Origin: DASZGI01 sp035938995
GTDB lineage: Bacteria > Actinomycetota > Actinomycetes > Streptomycetales > Catenulisporaceae
Direction of reading: 5' to 3'
Assembly: GCF_035938995.1 (NCBI RefSeq)
Contig: NZ_DASZGI010000151.1
Coordinates: forward strand, 1 to 50,321
Length of the DNA stretch: 50,321 nt
The position numbers and the translations under genes are program-made. How positions within the stretch are numbered: the stretch's first letter is position 1; the number at the start of each line of letters is the position of its first letter. Of the stretch, positions 26,849 through 34,429 are shown piece after piece. The notes below the pieces were generated by a model. That model did no database searches and was not told the origin of the DNA. It was given only the letters and a program-made list of their open reading frames with translations.

Positions 26849-28129
26849 CTACGGAGCGACCGGCGCGACACCGATGAGATACGCGCTGGAGAGCACGGAA
26901 ATCGCGCAGACCACGGCAACGGCCGCCGTCTGCACCCGCGTCGACCGTCTGGCCAGCCAGATCGCCGGCGGGACGACAAGCCCGACCGCAGGGATGAGGA
27001 AGCGCGGCTTGCTCGCCCAGGGACCTGAGTCCAGCAGCGGCAGCGCGAGTGCGGCGAGCGTCAGCACGGTCAGCTGCCAGGGCAGTCGGCGGTCGCGCAC
27101 CAGATCGCGCAGCAGGAAGAGTCCGATGAGGATGGCGGGCACGATCCAGAGCGTGGCGATCAGATGCGCCTCGGTGACCCTGCCGTGCCCGAAGTCCGAG
27201 CCGTCGATCTGGCTCACCAGGGTCTTCAGGCTGTACTTCCCGAGATCGACCTTTGAGTTCCACCCTGGGGCGGATTCGGCGTAGAACCAGGCGTCCCAGC
27301 GGTGGAAGCGCAGCGCGAGGAACGCCCAGTATCCGATGATGCCCAGCGGTGCGGCGACCAGCATGCCGACCGCCCCCGCAGTGGCGCGCAGTCCGCCCGG
27401 CGCTCGCCCGCGACCGATGCGGACGAGTTCGAGCGTGGCCGCCGCCATCACGGTCAGCACGAGAGCCGCGGCGGTGGAATGGCAGAGCCCGGCGAGGATG
27501 ACCAGGACTGTCGCGACCAGGCGACGGCCCCGGACCAGGGCGATGACCGTCCAGACGGCCAGCGCCGCGATGAGCGTCTGCACGTAGACCATCGACTCGA
27601 TCATCGCGTCCACGCCGACGGCCCACAGGACGACGGACAGCAGCGCCGCGCGCCGGCCGAGGCGCGGTTCCACCAGGACGGCCAGGCCGACGGCCGCCGC
27701 GATCCCGGCGAGCACGCTGATCAGCACGCCGGACGCCTCATAGGGCAGCCGCGTGACCTCCGAGACGCTGCGCATGAGGTACGGGTAGAGCGGAAAGAAC
27801 GCGATATCCATACGCGCGGGCTTGCCGCTCGGCAGTAGGACGAACTTGTGCTCGTAGCCATGCCCGGCGATGCGGACGTAGATCAGCCCGTCCCACCGGT
27901 CGAGCGCCTTAGACGGCGACATCCCCTTATACGCGGCGAGGAACGATAAGACGACCGCCATAAACAGACCGTGCACGGCCGTGTAAAGGTAGCCCGCGGC
28001 CACCGCCGTCGAGCGGCGGGGCGCGGAGCGCAGCCGGGCGGCGAGACCTGTGACCGCGCCGCGAGCGCTTTCGCGTCGGACGTCGTCCGACTGCGTGACC
28101 GTGGTTCGAGGCACTGTGGTTCGAGACAT
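26849..28129 (-). CDS. PIG-V-like mannosyltransferase, GT-C fold
   Basis: The 426-residue membrane protein has about 10 helices. The hallmark of PIG-V/GT-C enzymes is in the first external loop: ALDRWDGLIYVRIAGHGY (with catalytic-type aspartate), followed by DIAFFPLYPYLMRSV. These enzymes use polyprenyl-phosphate mannose to extend lipid-linked glycans. The donor and acceptor here are inferred from the family. It diverges from the membrane-protein gene at 28228 with 98 bp between starts. Confidence 0.8.
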   Translation of the reverse strand: MSRTTVPRTTVTQSDDVRRESARGAVTGLAARLRSAPRRSTAVAAGYLYTAVHGLFMAVVLSFLAAYKGMSPSKALDRWDGLIYVRIAGHGYEHKFVLLPSGKPARMDIAFFPLYPYLMRSVSEVTRLPYEASGVLISVLAGIAAAVGLAVLVEPRLGRRAALLSVVLWAVGVDAMIESMVYVQTLIAALAVWTVIALVRGRRLVATVLVILAGLCHSTAAALVLTVMAAATLELVRIGRGRAPGGLRATAGAVGMLVAAPLGIIGYWAFLALRFHRWDAWFYAESAPGWNSKVDLGKYSLKTLVSQIDGSDFGHGRVTEAHLIATLWIVPAILIGLFLLRDLVRDRRLPWQLTVLTLAALALPLLDSGPWASKPRFLIPAVGLVVPPAIWLARRSTRVQTAAVAVVCAISVLSSAYLIGVAPVAP

Positions 28130-28227
28130 GGCGCTGCCATGATAAGGGCTCGTCGTGTCGAAGACGTTTTCGCACTGCCCCGCATTCGCCGCATGTCCAC
28201 CTCATGTTCCGGCGATAGGGTTCCCGG

Positions 28228-29862
28228 GTGACGAGACTGCTCCCGACGAGCATGTATGAGACGGCTGACGAGCGCCCACGCTCGACCGATCTGCCGGGCT
28301 TCGCGCGAGCCGAGGCACCGTCGCTGGTGGTGGGGGGCCTCGTCGGCCTGTACTTCCTCGTGGTCCGCCTGCGCCTGCCGTGGGAGTCGGATTTCGCGCT
28401 GCACATGGCCGTGCTCGGCAGGTTGCTCACGAACCCCCTGCATCCCGGCGATCCGGTCCTCGCGATCGGTGGGACGAGCGCCTACTACACGCCGTACACG
28501 GTCGTGCTGATGCTGATCGGCAAGGCGACGGGGGCGTCGGCGCTCTCGCTCTACAAGTTCGCCGCGATCGTGAACGTCGGGCTGCTGCTCACCGGCCTGT
28601 TCCGGTTCGTCAGATCGCTGAGCCCGGCGCGCTGGGCTCCGCCGCTCGCCCTGGTCGGTCTCTTGTTCTGGTGGGGCACGACGGTCATCGCGTGGAGCGG
28701 CTTCCTCTCGCTGGTGTCCTTCGCCGACACGGTTGCCTACCCCAGCACCTTCGCCACTGCACTCACGCTGCACCTCTGGGCGTCGCTCGCGGCTAAGCCA
28801 CTGCGGATGCGGCGGGCGATCGCGCTTGGGTTTCTGCTCGGCGTGATCGCACTGTCCCACCAGTTCACCGCGATCGGCACGCTCATCGGCGTTGTCGCAT
28901 GCCTTATCGCGCGGCGGGGCACGATCCTGCGCGGCACCCAGGCGAATGCGGAATCGAACATAGAGAAGCCCGACGCAGACGCCAGCCGAGGGGCTTCGTA
29001 TCGGCGCGTCTTAACGGTCGGGGCCCCGTTCTACGTCGGCGCAGCCGTGTGCCTTATCGTCATCGCCGCCTGGCCGTACTACCACCTTTGGAACATCACG
29101 CAGGTCGACCAGCTCTCAGCCCTCGACGGCCAGCACCACGCCCTCTACCGCCACGCGACGGCATGGTACGGATTCGGCCTGCTCGCGCTGATCGCCCTGG
29201 CGCTGCGATTCCTGCGCGACAAGACCGATCAGCTGGTGCTGCTGTTCCTGGGGACGGGCGCGATAGTCGCTTACGGTGCGGTCTCCGGGCATTGGTCCTA
29301 CGGCCGCAGTTGGCCGATGGCGATGCTCGCTGCGCAGGTCGCCCTCGCCATCGCGGCCGCCGAAGCACGGACCCCGCGGCTACGTGTCGCGTGGGACGTG
29401 CCGATCGCACTGATCACAGCCGCCGGCGTTTGGGTGCAGTCCAGCGCGCTGCTTTACGTGGTCCCGAGCTCCCTTAAGAGCAGCGCGAGCCGGATCGTCG
29501 ACACCAGCCAGAAGAAGGATCCGCTGCCGACGCTCGACTGGCTCGGCGCGCACGTCAAGCGCGGCGATGTCGTATTGGCCGATCGGCCCACGGCACAGGA
29601 CATGGTCGCCGCGCACGGCGGCTACGGCGTGGCGAGCCCGTGGATCCTGCCGGACTTCCCGTTCAGCCTGTGGACCTCGCGCAGGGACGCGGTCGCCCGG
29701 TTCTTCGCCTCCGACGCGACGCCCGCCGCCCACGCCGACCTGCTGACCCGGTACGACGTGAAATGGATCCTGCTCGGCCCCGGTGAGAACCTGCCCGCGG
29801 ACGTCACCGCGACGTTCAGCGCGGGCGACAACCTCGGCTACCGCCTCTACCGCGTCGGGTAA
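28228..29862 (+). CDS. Polytopic membrane protein, possible GT-C glycosyltransferase
   Basis: The 544-residue protein has about 12 helices and a C-terminal extracytoplasmic domain of about 130 residues (LDWLGAHVKRGDVVLADRPT; VKWILLGPGENLPADV). The first loop after helix 1 reads LRLPWESDFALHMAVLG, with an acidic residue where GT-C enzymes carry theirs. The topology resembles GT-C sugar transferases, but no defining motif is certain. It faces the PIG-V-like gene divergently. The stop lies 17 bp from the original 3' end of yajQ, before element insertion. Confidence 0.65.
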   Translation: MTRLLPTSMYETADERPRSTDLPGFARAEAPSLVVGGLVGLYFLVVRLRLPWESDFALHMAVLGRLLTNPLHPGDPVLAIGGTSAYYTPYTVVLMLIGKATGASALSLYKFAAIVNVGLLLTGLFRFVRSLSPARWAPPLALVGLLFWWGTTVIAWSGFLSLVSFADTVAYPSTFATALTLHLWASLAAKPLRMRRAIALGFLLGVIALSHQFTAIGTLIGVVACLIARRGTILRGTQANAESNIEKPDADASRGASYRRVLTVGAPFYVGAAVCLIVIAAWPYYHLWNITQVDQLSALDGQHHALYRHATAWYGFGLLALIALALRFLRDKTDQLVLLFLGTGAIVAYGAVSGHWSYGRSWPMAMLAAQVALAIAAAEARTPRLRVAWDVPIALITAAGVWVQSSALLYVVPSSLKSSASRIVDTSQKKDPLPTLDWLGAHVKRGDVVLADRPTAQDMVAAHGGYGVASPWILPDFPFSLWTSRRDAVARFFASDATPAAHADLLTRYDVKWILLGPGENLPADVTATFSAGDNLGYRLYRVG

Positions 29863-29881
29863 CCCAGCAGCCCGGTGGTTC

Positions 29882-29895
29882 AGCGGTAATTCGTG
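29882..29895. repeat. attL core of the integrated element
   Basis: agcggtaattcgtg. Read on the minus strand with its left flank, it encodes T-N-Y-R followed by TGA, so this is the displaced original end of yajQ. Core identity with attR is exactly 14 bp. Confidence 0.8.
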
Positions 29896-29919
29896 TACCG
29901 GCACAACTAGCTTTCTGAC

Positions 29920-29955
29920 CTGCACGATCATGACGAAAGGTCGTCTGACGTGCAG
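29920..29955. other. Hairpin next to attL
   Basis: Outer arms ctgcacg (29920-29926) and cgtgcag (29949-29955), with inner stem gacga/tcgtc around a 4-nt loop. It may be a terminator for the gene ending at 29862, an integrase arm site or an excisionase site. Confidence 0.4.
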
Positions 29956-30066
29956 AAACACTTCCCAACACTTCTCAGCGTTTGTGGCGGATTCTCATCG
30001 CCATGTGCCCTGAGTGTGCCCTGGGGTGCCCTGCCCGGCGGCGGCCCACACCAGGGAGACAACACC

Positions 30067-30228
30067 ATGAACCACACTCCACCGACCGGCCCGTTCGAAA
30101 CCGAAGCCGACGCGCGCGCCGCCGCGCAGCACATCCGCAACCAAGCGCACGAGACCGGCCAGCCTGGCGCCATGACCCGGCTCAACGCCGGTTCGGTGAC
30201 CAGGGCGAACGGGGGCATCCGGCAGTGA
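30067..30228 (+). CDS. Small hypothetical protein, first gene of the Spd-like operon
   Basis: The 53-residue polar protein (ETEADARAAAQHIRNQAHET) has no membrane helix and no known family. ATG 30067 has the Shine-Dalgarno gggagac. An in-frame upstream start at 29950 would cross the attL-proximal hairpin and lacks support. The stop overlaps the next gene's GTG (GTGA). Confidence 0.6.
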   Translation: MNHTPPTGPFETEADARAAAQHIRNQAHETGQPGAMTRLNAGSVTRANGGIRQ

Positions 30229-30416
30229 TCTCCCTGATTCTGCTCTACGCCGGGCCGACGTACCTCGTCGTCTCCGGGGCATTGCGCCTCACGGACCTAC
30301 CCAAGGGAGGCGAGGTGCCTCCCCGCCGGACCGAGACGATCCTTGCAATCCTCACGGTCGCGGTGGCGTTCGCCGGGACCGCTTGGCTTGCCTTCACAGC
30401 CGGAGAGATGTCGTGA
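30225..30416 (+). CDS. Small membrane protein coupled to the DUF2637 gene
   Basis: The 63-residue protein has two hydrophobic helices (SLILLYAGPTYLVVSGALRL and ILAILTVAVAFAGTAWLAFT) separated by a charged loop. It overlaps its upstream and downstream neighbours by 4 nt each, so the three are probably translated together. The family is unknown. A role as membrane partner of the DUF2637 protein is inferred. Confidence 0.65.
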   Translation: MISLILLYAGPTYLVVSGALRLTDLPKGGEVPPRRTETILAILTVAVAFAGTAWLAFTAGEMS

Positions 30417-31195
30417 CCGGCCGCCGTGATCCGTTGGTGTTCCTCGGCCTGGCGGTCGTGGCCCTGGCCGCCGCAGTCTCCAGTTTCGGCGCGCTCTACG
30501 GCGCGGCGCTGGCCGCCGGGTGGTCGCGCGCCACGTCCCCACTGCTGCCGATCACCGTGGACGCGACCGCCGCCGTAGCCACCCGGGTGTGGCTGTCCCC
30601 GGACACCCCCACCGACAAGGCTCGCAGGTTCGCCCGGTCCGTCGCGTTCGGCGCCATCGCGGTGTCCCTGCTCGGGAACGGCATCTTCCACATGGCCGAG
30701 GCGGGCTACCTACGCCCCGGGGTGTGGCTGGTGATCGGCGCCGGGGGTACATCCCCGATCGCTCTCGCGGTAGTAGCGCACTTGGCTGTGCTCAGGGGTG
30801 CCATGCCCGAGGCCGCCGAGGCCGACATACTCGTGACGTCGGCCGCCGTACCCGAATCAGTCGGCGGGGTCGAATCGAGCGCGGTCAGCGACAAGTCCGA
30901 ATCGGATCGGGTACCCGACACGCCGTCCACGGGCGCCAGGGGTATGCGCGCGGTGCGGGACGGCGCCAAGAGCCGCCAGAAGTTGCCCGACGCCGCCGAC
31001 GGGTGGGAGACGCTTCTAGGCGCCGCGCAGCAGGTCAACGCCGCCGCAATAGCCGAGACGGGCCGACCGGCCGGAGTCAGCCGACTGCGCGCAGACCTGC
31101 GCATCGGCCAGGCCAAAGCTCAGCAGCTCCGTGACCACTTGGCCGGGCAGGTACCCCTGGCCGGGCACGCGAACGGAGTACCCGTACCCGCGTGA
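30413..31195 (+). CDS. DUF2637 membrane protein, Spd-like transfer protein
   Basis: The 260-residue protein has four N-terminal membrane helices (residues about 8-130; LVFLGLAVVALAAAVSSFGALYGAALAAGW; PLLPITVDATAAVATRVWL). The rest is soluble and ends in a DNA-binding-like segment (AIAETGRPAGVSRLRADLRIGQAKAQQL). DUF2637 proteins are typical of actinomycete plasmids and AICEs, where they are linked to intramycelial spread (Spd). GTG start overlaps the previous stop. A strong terminator follows at 31208. The role here is inferred because no TraB/FtsK partner is encoded. Confidence 0.8.
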   Translation: MTGRRDPLVFLGLAVVALAAAVSSFGALYGAALAAGWSRATSPLLPITVDATAAVATRVWLSPDTPTDKARRFARSVAFGAIAVSLLGNGIFHMAEAGYLRPGVWLVIGAGGTSPIALAVVAHLAVLRGAMPEAAEADILVTSAAVPESVGGVESSAVSDKSESDRVPDTPSTGARGMRAVRDGAKSRQKLPDAADGWETLLGAAQQVNAAAIAETGRPAGVSRLRADLRIGQAKAQQLRDHLAGQVPLAGHANGVPVPA

Positions 31196-31207
31196 GGTGA
31201 GGTAGGC

Positions 31208-31242
31208 AATGGCTCCCCCGGGCGCGCCCCGGGGGAGCCATT
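31208..31242 (+). terminator. Strong hairpin terminator after the DUF2637 gene
   Basis: A perfect 15-bp stem (31208-31222 with 31228-31242) closes on a 5-nt cgcgc loop. The arms are aatggctcccccggg and its complement. It lies 12 bp after the stop codon. Confidence 0.8.
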
Positions 31243-31335
31243 GTCATCTGTGCACCGTTGACCCCTGTTACTGCCCGGGTGGATCATCCCTGAGACCGAG
31301 CAAGTTCGTGCAACCTGAAGACGGGAAGGACGATC

Positions 31336-31557
31336 ATGCGGATATCGTTCGTCGGCGGAGACACGGGTCAGGGTGGATCGCCCCGGCTGTATCGGGATGA
31401 GGAGAGCGGCGACTACATCGTGCAGGGCTACCTGGTCAGCGAGCCGGGGGACCTGGCGCAGATGAAGATCCCGGAGGGTGAGACCGTGGTCAGGGTGCCC
31501 GCGTCTCTCTGGAAGTACCTGCCGAAGGAGGGCGCCGATGCTGACGCTGAGCGCTGA
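31336..31557 (+). CDS. Small hypothetical protein upstream of the DUF6879 gene
   Basis: The 73-residue acidic protein (GQGGSPRLYRDEESGDYIVQ; VVRVPASLWKYLPKEG) has a good Shine-Dalgarno (ggaagga). It overlaps the next gene by 20 nt. Short proteins of this kind often precede DUF6879 and DUF5753 genes in actinobacteria; function unknown. Confidence 0.65.
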   Translation: MRISFVGGDTGQGGSPRLYRDEESGDYIVQGYLVSEPGDLAQMKIPEGETVVRVPASLWKYLPKEGADADAER

Positions 31558-32065
31558 GGACTGGGCGCGGCTGTTTAACGAGTGCCACGAGTCCGCATCG
31601 CACCTTGAGATGCGCGACCACTATGCGGTGGCCGAGGAGCTGGCCGACATCGCCAGGTGGCGCGCCGGGAAGTTCGGGCCGGAGGAGGACGCCGAGAGCA
31701 AGCGCGGCTGGCTGGACCTGATGCGGGCGACCAAGGCGCGCGGTGTGCGCCTGCGCCGGGCTCGGATCGTCTCCGAACCGATCGGCGAGTACGTCCGATT
31801 CGAGTACGAGGGCACGCCCCAGAACATTGCGGCGGGCGAGGAGGTCCGCTGGCTGCCCCGAGTGCGCGCCTCTGGGCTCGCGCTGCCAGGCAATGACTAT
31901 TGGATCTTCGATGGCAAGACCGTGTTGTTCAACCACTTCACCGGAGACGGCGGCTGGCTCGGCAATGAGCTGACCGATGACCCACACGTCGCGGAGCTGT
32001 GCACGAGCGCCTTCGAGTCCGTGTGGGGGCTGGCTACCCCGCACGGCGAGTACAAGCCATCCTGA
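31538..32065 (+). CDS. DUF6879 family protein
   Basis: The 175-residue protein ends with the features I associate with DUF6879: LDLMRATKARGVRLRRARIVSEPIGEYVRFEYEGT, then RASGLALPGNDYWIFDGKTVLFNHF and GGWLGNELTDDP. No catalytic residues are assigned to the family. It sits between a small protein and an XRE-DUF5753 regulator, a common actinobacterial trio. The ATG at 31538 is used because the longer frame upstream overlaps the preceding gene. Confidence 0.75.
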   Translation: MLTLSAEDWARLFNECHESASHLEMRDHYAVAEELADIARWRAGKFGPEEDAESKRGWLDLMRATKARGVRLRRARIVSEPIGEYVRFEYEGTPQNIAAGEEVRWLPRVRASGLALPGNDYWIFDGKTVLFNHFTGDGGWLGNELTDDPHVAELCTSAFESVWGLATPHGEYKPS

Positions 32066-32069
32066 CGCC

Positions 32070-32909
32070 ATGTCCACCTCGGTCCAGGCCGCCCGCGAAG
32101 CTCTCGGCAACCGGCTGCGCGACATACGCAAGGATGCCCGGCTGACCGGGCGGCAACTGGCCGACCTGTGCGGATGGCACTTCACCAAGGTCTCCAAGCT
32201 CGAACACGGCACCACCGCACCGTCTGAGGGCGACTTGGAGCTGTGGTGCCTGCACTGCCGCGCGCAGGCCCAGCTTCCCGACCTGGTCGCGACTGCTCGC
32301 GGCATCGAGAAAATGTACGTCGAACTCAAACGCCTGATGCGAGCGGGTACCGCCAGGTATCAGCGCGAATTCCTGGAAAACGAGGCCGTCGCCCGCCGTC
32401 ACCGCGTGTTCACCATGTTCATGGTGCCGGGGGTCCTTCAGACCAAGGCTTATGCCACGGTGCGACTGACCGAGTTCTCCGAGATGACCCAGACCCCCGC
32501 CAACGTGGAACAGACCGTCGAGGTCCGCATGCAGCGAGGCCAATTGATCCGCTCCGGCGACCGGATGTTCCATTTCGTGGTCTGCGAGGCCGCGCTCCGC
32601 ACCGCCATGGCGCCACCGGAGGTGATGCGGGAGCAACTGGAGTACCTGCTCGAAGCGTCCCGGCTCACCCGCGTGCACCTCGGGATCGTCCCGGCGAAGG
32701 CGCGGCAGTACATGCCGCTGTGCGAGTTCTGGATCATGGATGACGATCTCGCCGAGACGGAGACCTACTCCGCCGCGATCAGGATGTCCCAGCCGAGCGA
32801 GATCGCGGTGTATGCGCGGGTCTTCGACCACTACTCCCGCGTGGCGGTGTACGGCGATGACGCCCGCGCTCTGATCCGCAGCGCCCTCTCCGAATTCGAG
32901 CAACAGTAA
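32070..32909 (+). CDS. XRE family regulator with DUF5753 (Scr1-like)
   Basis: The 279-residue protein begins with an HTH_31/XRE domain (residues about 8-65; LRDIRKDARLTGRQLADLCGW, HFTKVSKLEHGTTAPSEGDL) and continues with a DUF5753 ligand-like domain (FLENEAVARRHRVFTMFMVPGVLQTKAYA; LEASRLTRVHLGIVPAKARQ). DUF5753 regulators often pair with a small antitoxin-like or DUF397 protein. Starts 4 bp after the DUF6879 stop. It may regulate this module and the small genes that follow. Confidence 0.88.
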   Translation: MSTSVQAAREALGNRLRDIRKDARLTGRQLADLCGWHFTKVSKLEHGTTAPSEGDLELWCLHCRAQAQLPDLVATARGIEKMYVELKRLMRAGTARYQREFLENEAVARRHRVFTMFMVPGVLQTKAYATVRLTEFSEMTQTPANVEQTVEVRMQRGQLIRSGDRMFHFVVCEAALRTAMAPPEVMREQLEYLLEASRLTRVHLGIVPAKARQYMPLCEFWIMDDDLAETETYSAAIRMSQPSEIAVYARVFDHYSRVAVYGDDARALIRSALSEFEQQ

Positions 32910-32983
32910 GCAACAAAGTAGCCCGGAGTTGCTCCGGAAACCTACCGTGCGGATGACGACGGTTAGCGACCGGAGGAACACGC

Positions 32984-33232
32984 ATGGCCAGCACCACAAC
33001 CGCAGCCGAAGCCCCTCCGCGCGTTCCCGTCCGCGTGCTCGCCTGGGGCAGCACAGACCGGGACGTCGAGTGTGCCCTCGACGATGCCGGGCGCGGGTGG
33101 AGCCGAGAGACGTGGCGGATCACCTTGGAACGTGTCCCGGGTCCGGTCGAGGTGCGCGACGGCGCGGAGATCGCCTCCCGCCGCACGGCGAGGTGGGGCT
33201 ACGTCGCGGTGCCGGGCTACGTCTATGTCTGA
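32984..33232 (+). CDS. Small hypothetical protein downstream of the XRE-DUF5753 gene
   Basis: The 82-residue protein (VPVRVLAWGSTDRDVECALD; ETWRITLERVPGPVEVRDG; RRTARWGYVAVPGYVYV) has alternating beta-like stretches and no membrane helix. It is not a DUF397 protein by motif. It overlaps the next gene by 8 nt. Unknown family; an antitoxin-like or effector partner of the regulator is possible. Confidence 0.65.
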   Translation: MASTTTAAEAPPRVPVRVLAWGSTDRDVECALDDAGRGWSRETWRITLERVPGPVEVRDGAEIASRRTARWGYVAVPGYVYV

Positions 33233-33476
33233 GTACTACCGCATTGACGCCCGCCGGGCGATGACATTGGAGCTTGCCCACACAGCCCTTGCAGCCGCGC
33301 TAGAACCCCTCGGAGTGGAGTGCGGCGCCGACGTGTTGGCCATTTGGTTGGACCGGCGACGTCGGGGCCGTGAGCCTCTGCCTGAGGCTGCTCTGCGTGC
33401 CCTGGCTGACCTTGCTGCCGCACTACTGGCAGAGCGTTCTGCTGACCTCGGTGAACGGGTCACCGCACGTGGTTGA
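33225..33476 (+). CDS. Small hypothetical protein
   Basis: The 83-residue mostly helical protein (ELAHTALAAALEPLGVECGA; DVLAIWLDRRRRGREPLPEA; ADLAAALLAERSADLGERVT) starts 8 nt before the previous stop and ends 8 nt after the next start. Family unknown. Confidence 0.6.
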   Translation: MSEYYRIDARRAMTLELAHTALAAALEPLGVECGADVLAIWLDRRRRGREPLPEAALRALADLAAALLAERSADLGERVTARG

Positions 33477-33930
33477 CGAACAAGCCGAATTGGAGACGTT
33501 TACCGCCCAGCTACGGGCAGCGAGGCGTCGATTACGGGTTTCGCAGGAGGTGTTTGGTCCTGCGCTTGGGGTGTCGGCGTTGGCGATCGGCAGTTGGGAA
33601 ACCGGCAAAGACACCCCTGGCCTGTGCAACTTCGTCCGCTGGTGTGAGGCATTGGGATACGCCGTGGACGTGACGGGTTTCTCTTCGGACACAGTGCTGG
33701 TGCCCCGTGCGGATGAGCTGTTCGACGCATTCCACATCCGTCGCCTCATGCGGGCGTTGGCAGAAGCGCGGGAAGCGAAAGGGTTAACGCAACCGCAGGT
33801 TGGGGCCGCGTTGGGCGTTAGTGGCTGGTCAATACACATGTGGGAGCGGGCGTTCCGCGTGCCGCGCCTGCTACGCCTCATTGCCTGGTGCCCCGTCGTG
33901 GGGTGTCGCCTAACCATCAGGGCACGATGA
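33469..33930 (+). CDS. Tandem-HTH (XRE-like) small regulator
   Basis: The 153-residue protein has two helix-turn-helix units: residues about 10-55 (LRAARRRLRVSQEVFGPALG; IGSWETGKDTPGLCNFVRW) and about 92-135 (RALAEAREAKGLTQPQVGAA; SIHMWERAFRVPRLL). Two XRE units in one short chain is unusual. It could bind two half-sites alone. The GTG at 33469 overlaps the previous stop by 8 nt, and its stop overlaps the next ATG (ATGA). Confidence 0.7.
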   Translation: MVDEQAELETFTAQLRAARRRLRVSQEVFGPALGVSALAIGSWETGKDTPGLCNFVRWCEALGYAVDVTGFSSDTVLVPRADELFDAFHIRRLMRALAEAREAKGLTQPQVGAALGVSGWSIHMWERAFRVPRLLRLIAWCPVVGCRLTIRAR

Positions 33931-34088
33931 TGCGCCCATGGTCTGAGCTGGCGCACCTGGTCGAGCCTCCGTGCCTTCCGTTCCCATGGATGCCGACACC
34001 ATCGAACCCTGATGCGGAGTTGTTGCGTCGCGTGATCATCGGGTTAGAGCGACTTCAAGTGTCGAGCGGGCGACACGCCCGCCGCTGA
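33927..34088 (+). CDS. Small hypothetical protein ending the regulatory chain
   Basis: The 53-residue protein (MMRPWSELAHLVEPPCLPFP; LLRRVIIGLERLQVSSGRH) starts in an ATGA overlap with the preceding HTH gene. No known family. It is followed by two stem-loops at 34092-34178. Confidence 0.5.
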   Translation: MMRPWSELAHLVEPPCLPFPWMPTPSNPDAELLRRVIIGLERLQVSSGRHARR

Positions 34089-34091
34089 GAC

Positions 34092-34178
34092 CCTGTCGCA
34101 GAGCATCCGCCACGGCGGACACGCCACGACAGGATACGCCCCCGGCCGCCGCATACCTCCCCCACCGGCCGGGGGCGT
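34092..34178 (+). terminator. Pair of stem-loops after the small-gene chain
   Basis: First structure: cctgtcg (34092-34098) with cgacagg (34127-34133) around an inner tccgcc/ggcgga hairpin. Second: 13-bp stem acgcccccggccg/cggccgggggcgt (34136-34148 and 34166-34178) with a 17-nt loop. The second is a strong terminator. The first is more elaborate and could be a leader-type RNA. Confidence 0.65.
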
Positions 34179-34429
34179 TCAGACGACAAGGTCGGCGAGG
34201 TCAGCATTGGGTCGCAGATGCCGCGCCACCGCGAGCAGCACCTGGGCGCCGCGCCGGTCCGGATCAGTCTCCATCGGCGACGCCGCCAAGGTCTCGACCA
34301 CGCTCACCTGCTCTGTCCCTTCAATTCGACCGGCCCCACCGGGACGCGCACCGGTGGGGCCGTGCCGCGCGGCTGGAGAACGCGCGCGTCACCGTGGACG
34401 TGGCAGCCAACCCGCCCACGGCGTCCATG

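Noticed and set aside
29871..29900. A tRNA-like stretch (ggtggttcagcggtaattcg) at the left end of the element
   Set aside because: The resemblance to a tRNA D-arm is superficial: no acceptor stem, anticodon arm or TPsiC motif follows. The bases are explained as the end of yajQ.
29950..30066. Longer start for the first small gene of the element
   Set aside because: It would begin beside attL within a hairpin and has no ribosome-binding site, unlike the internal ATG at 30067.
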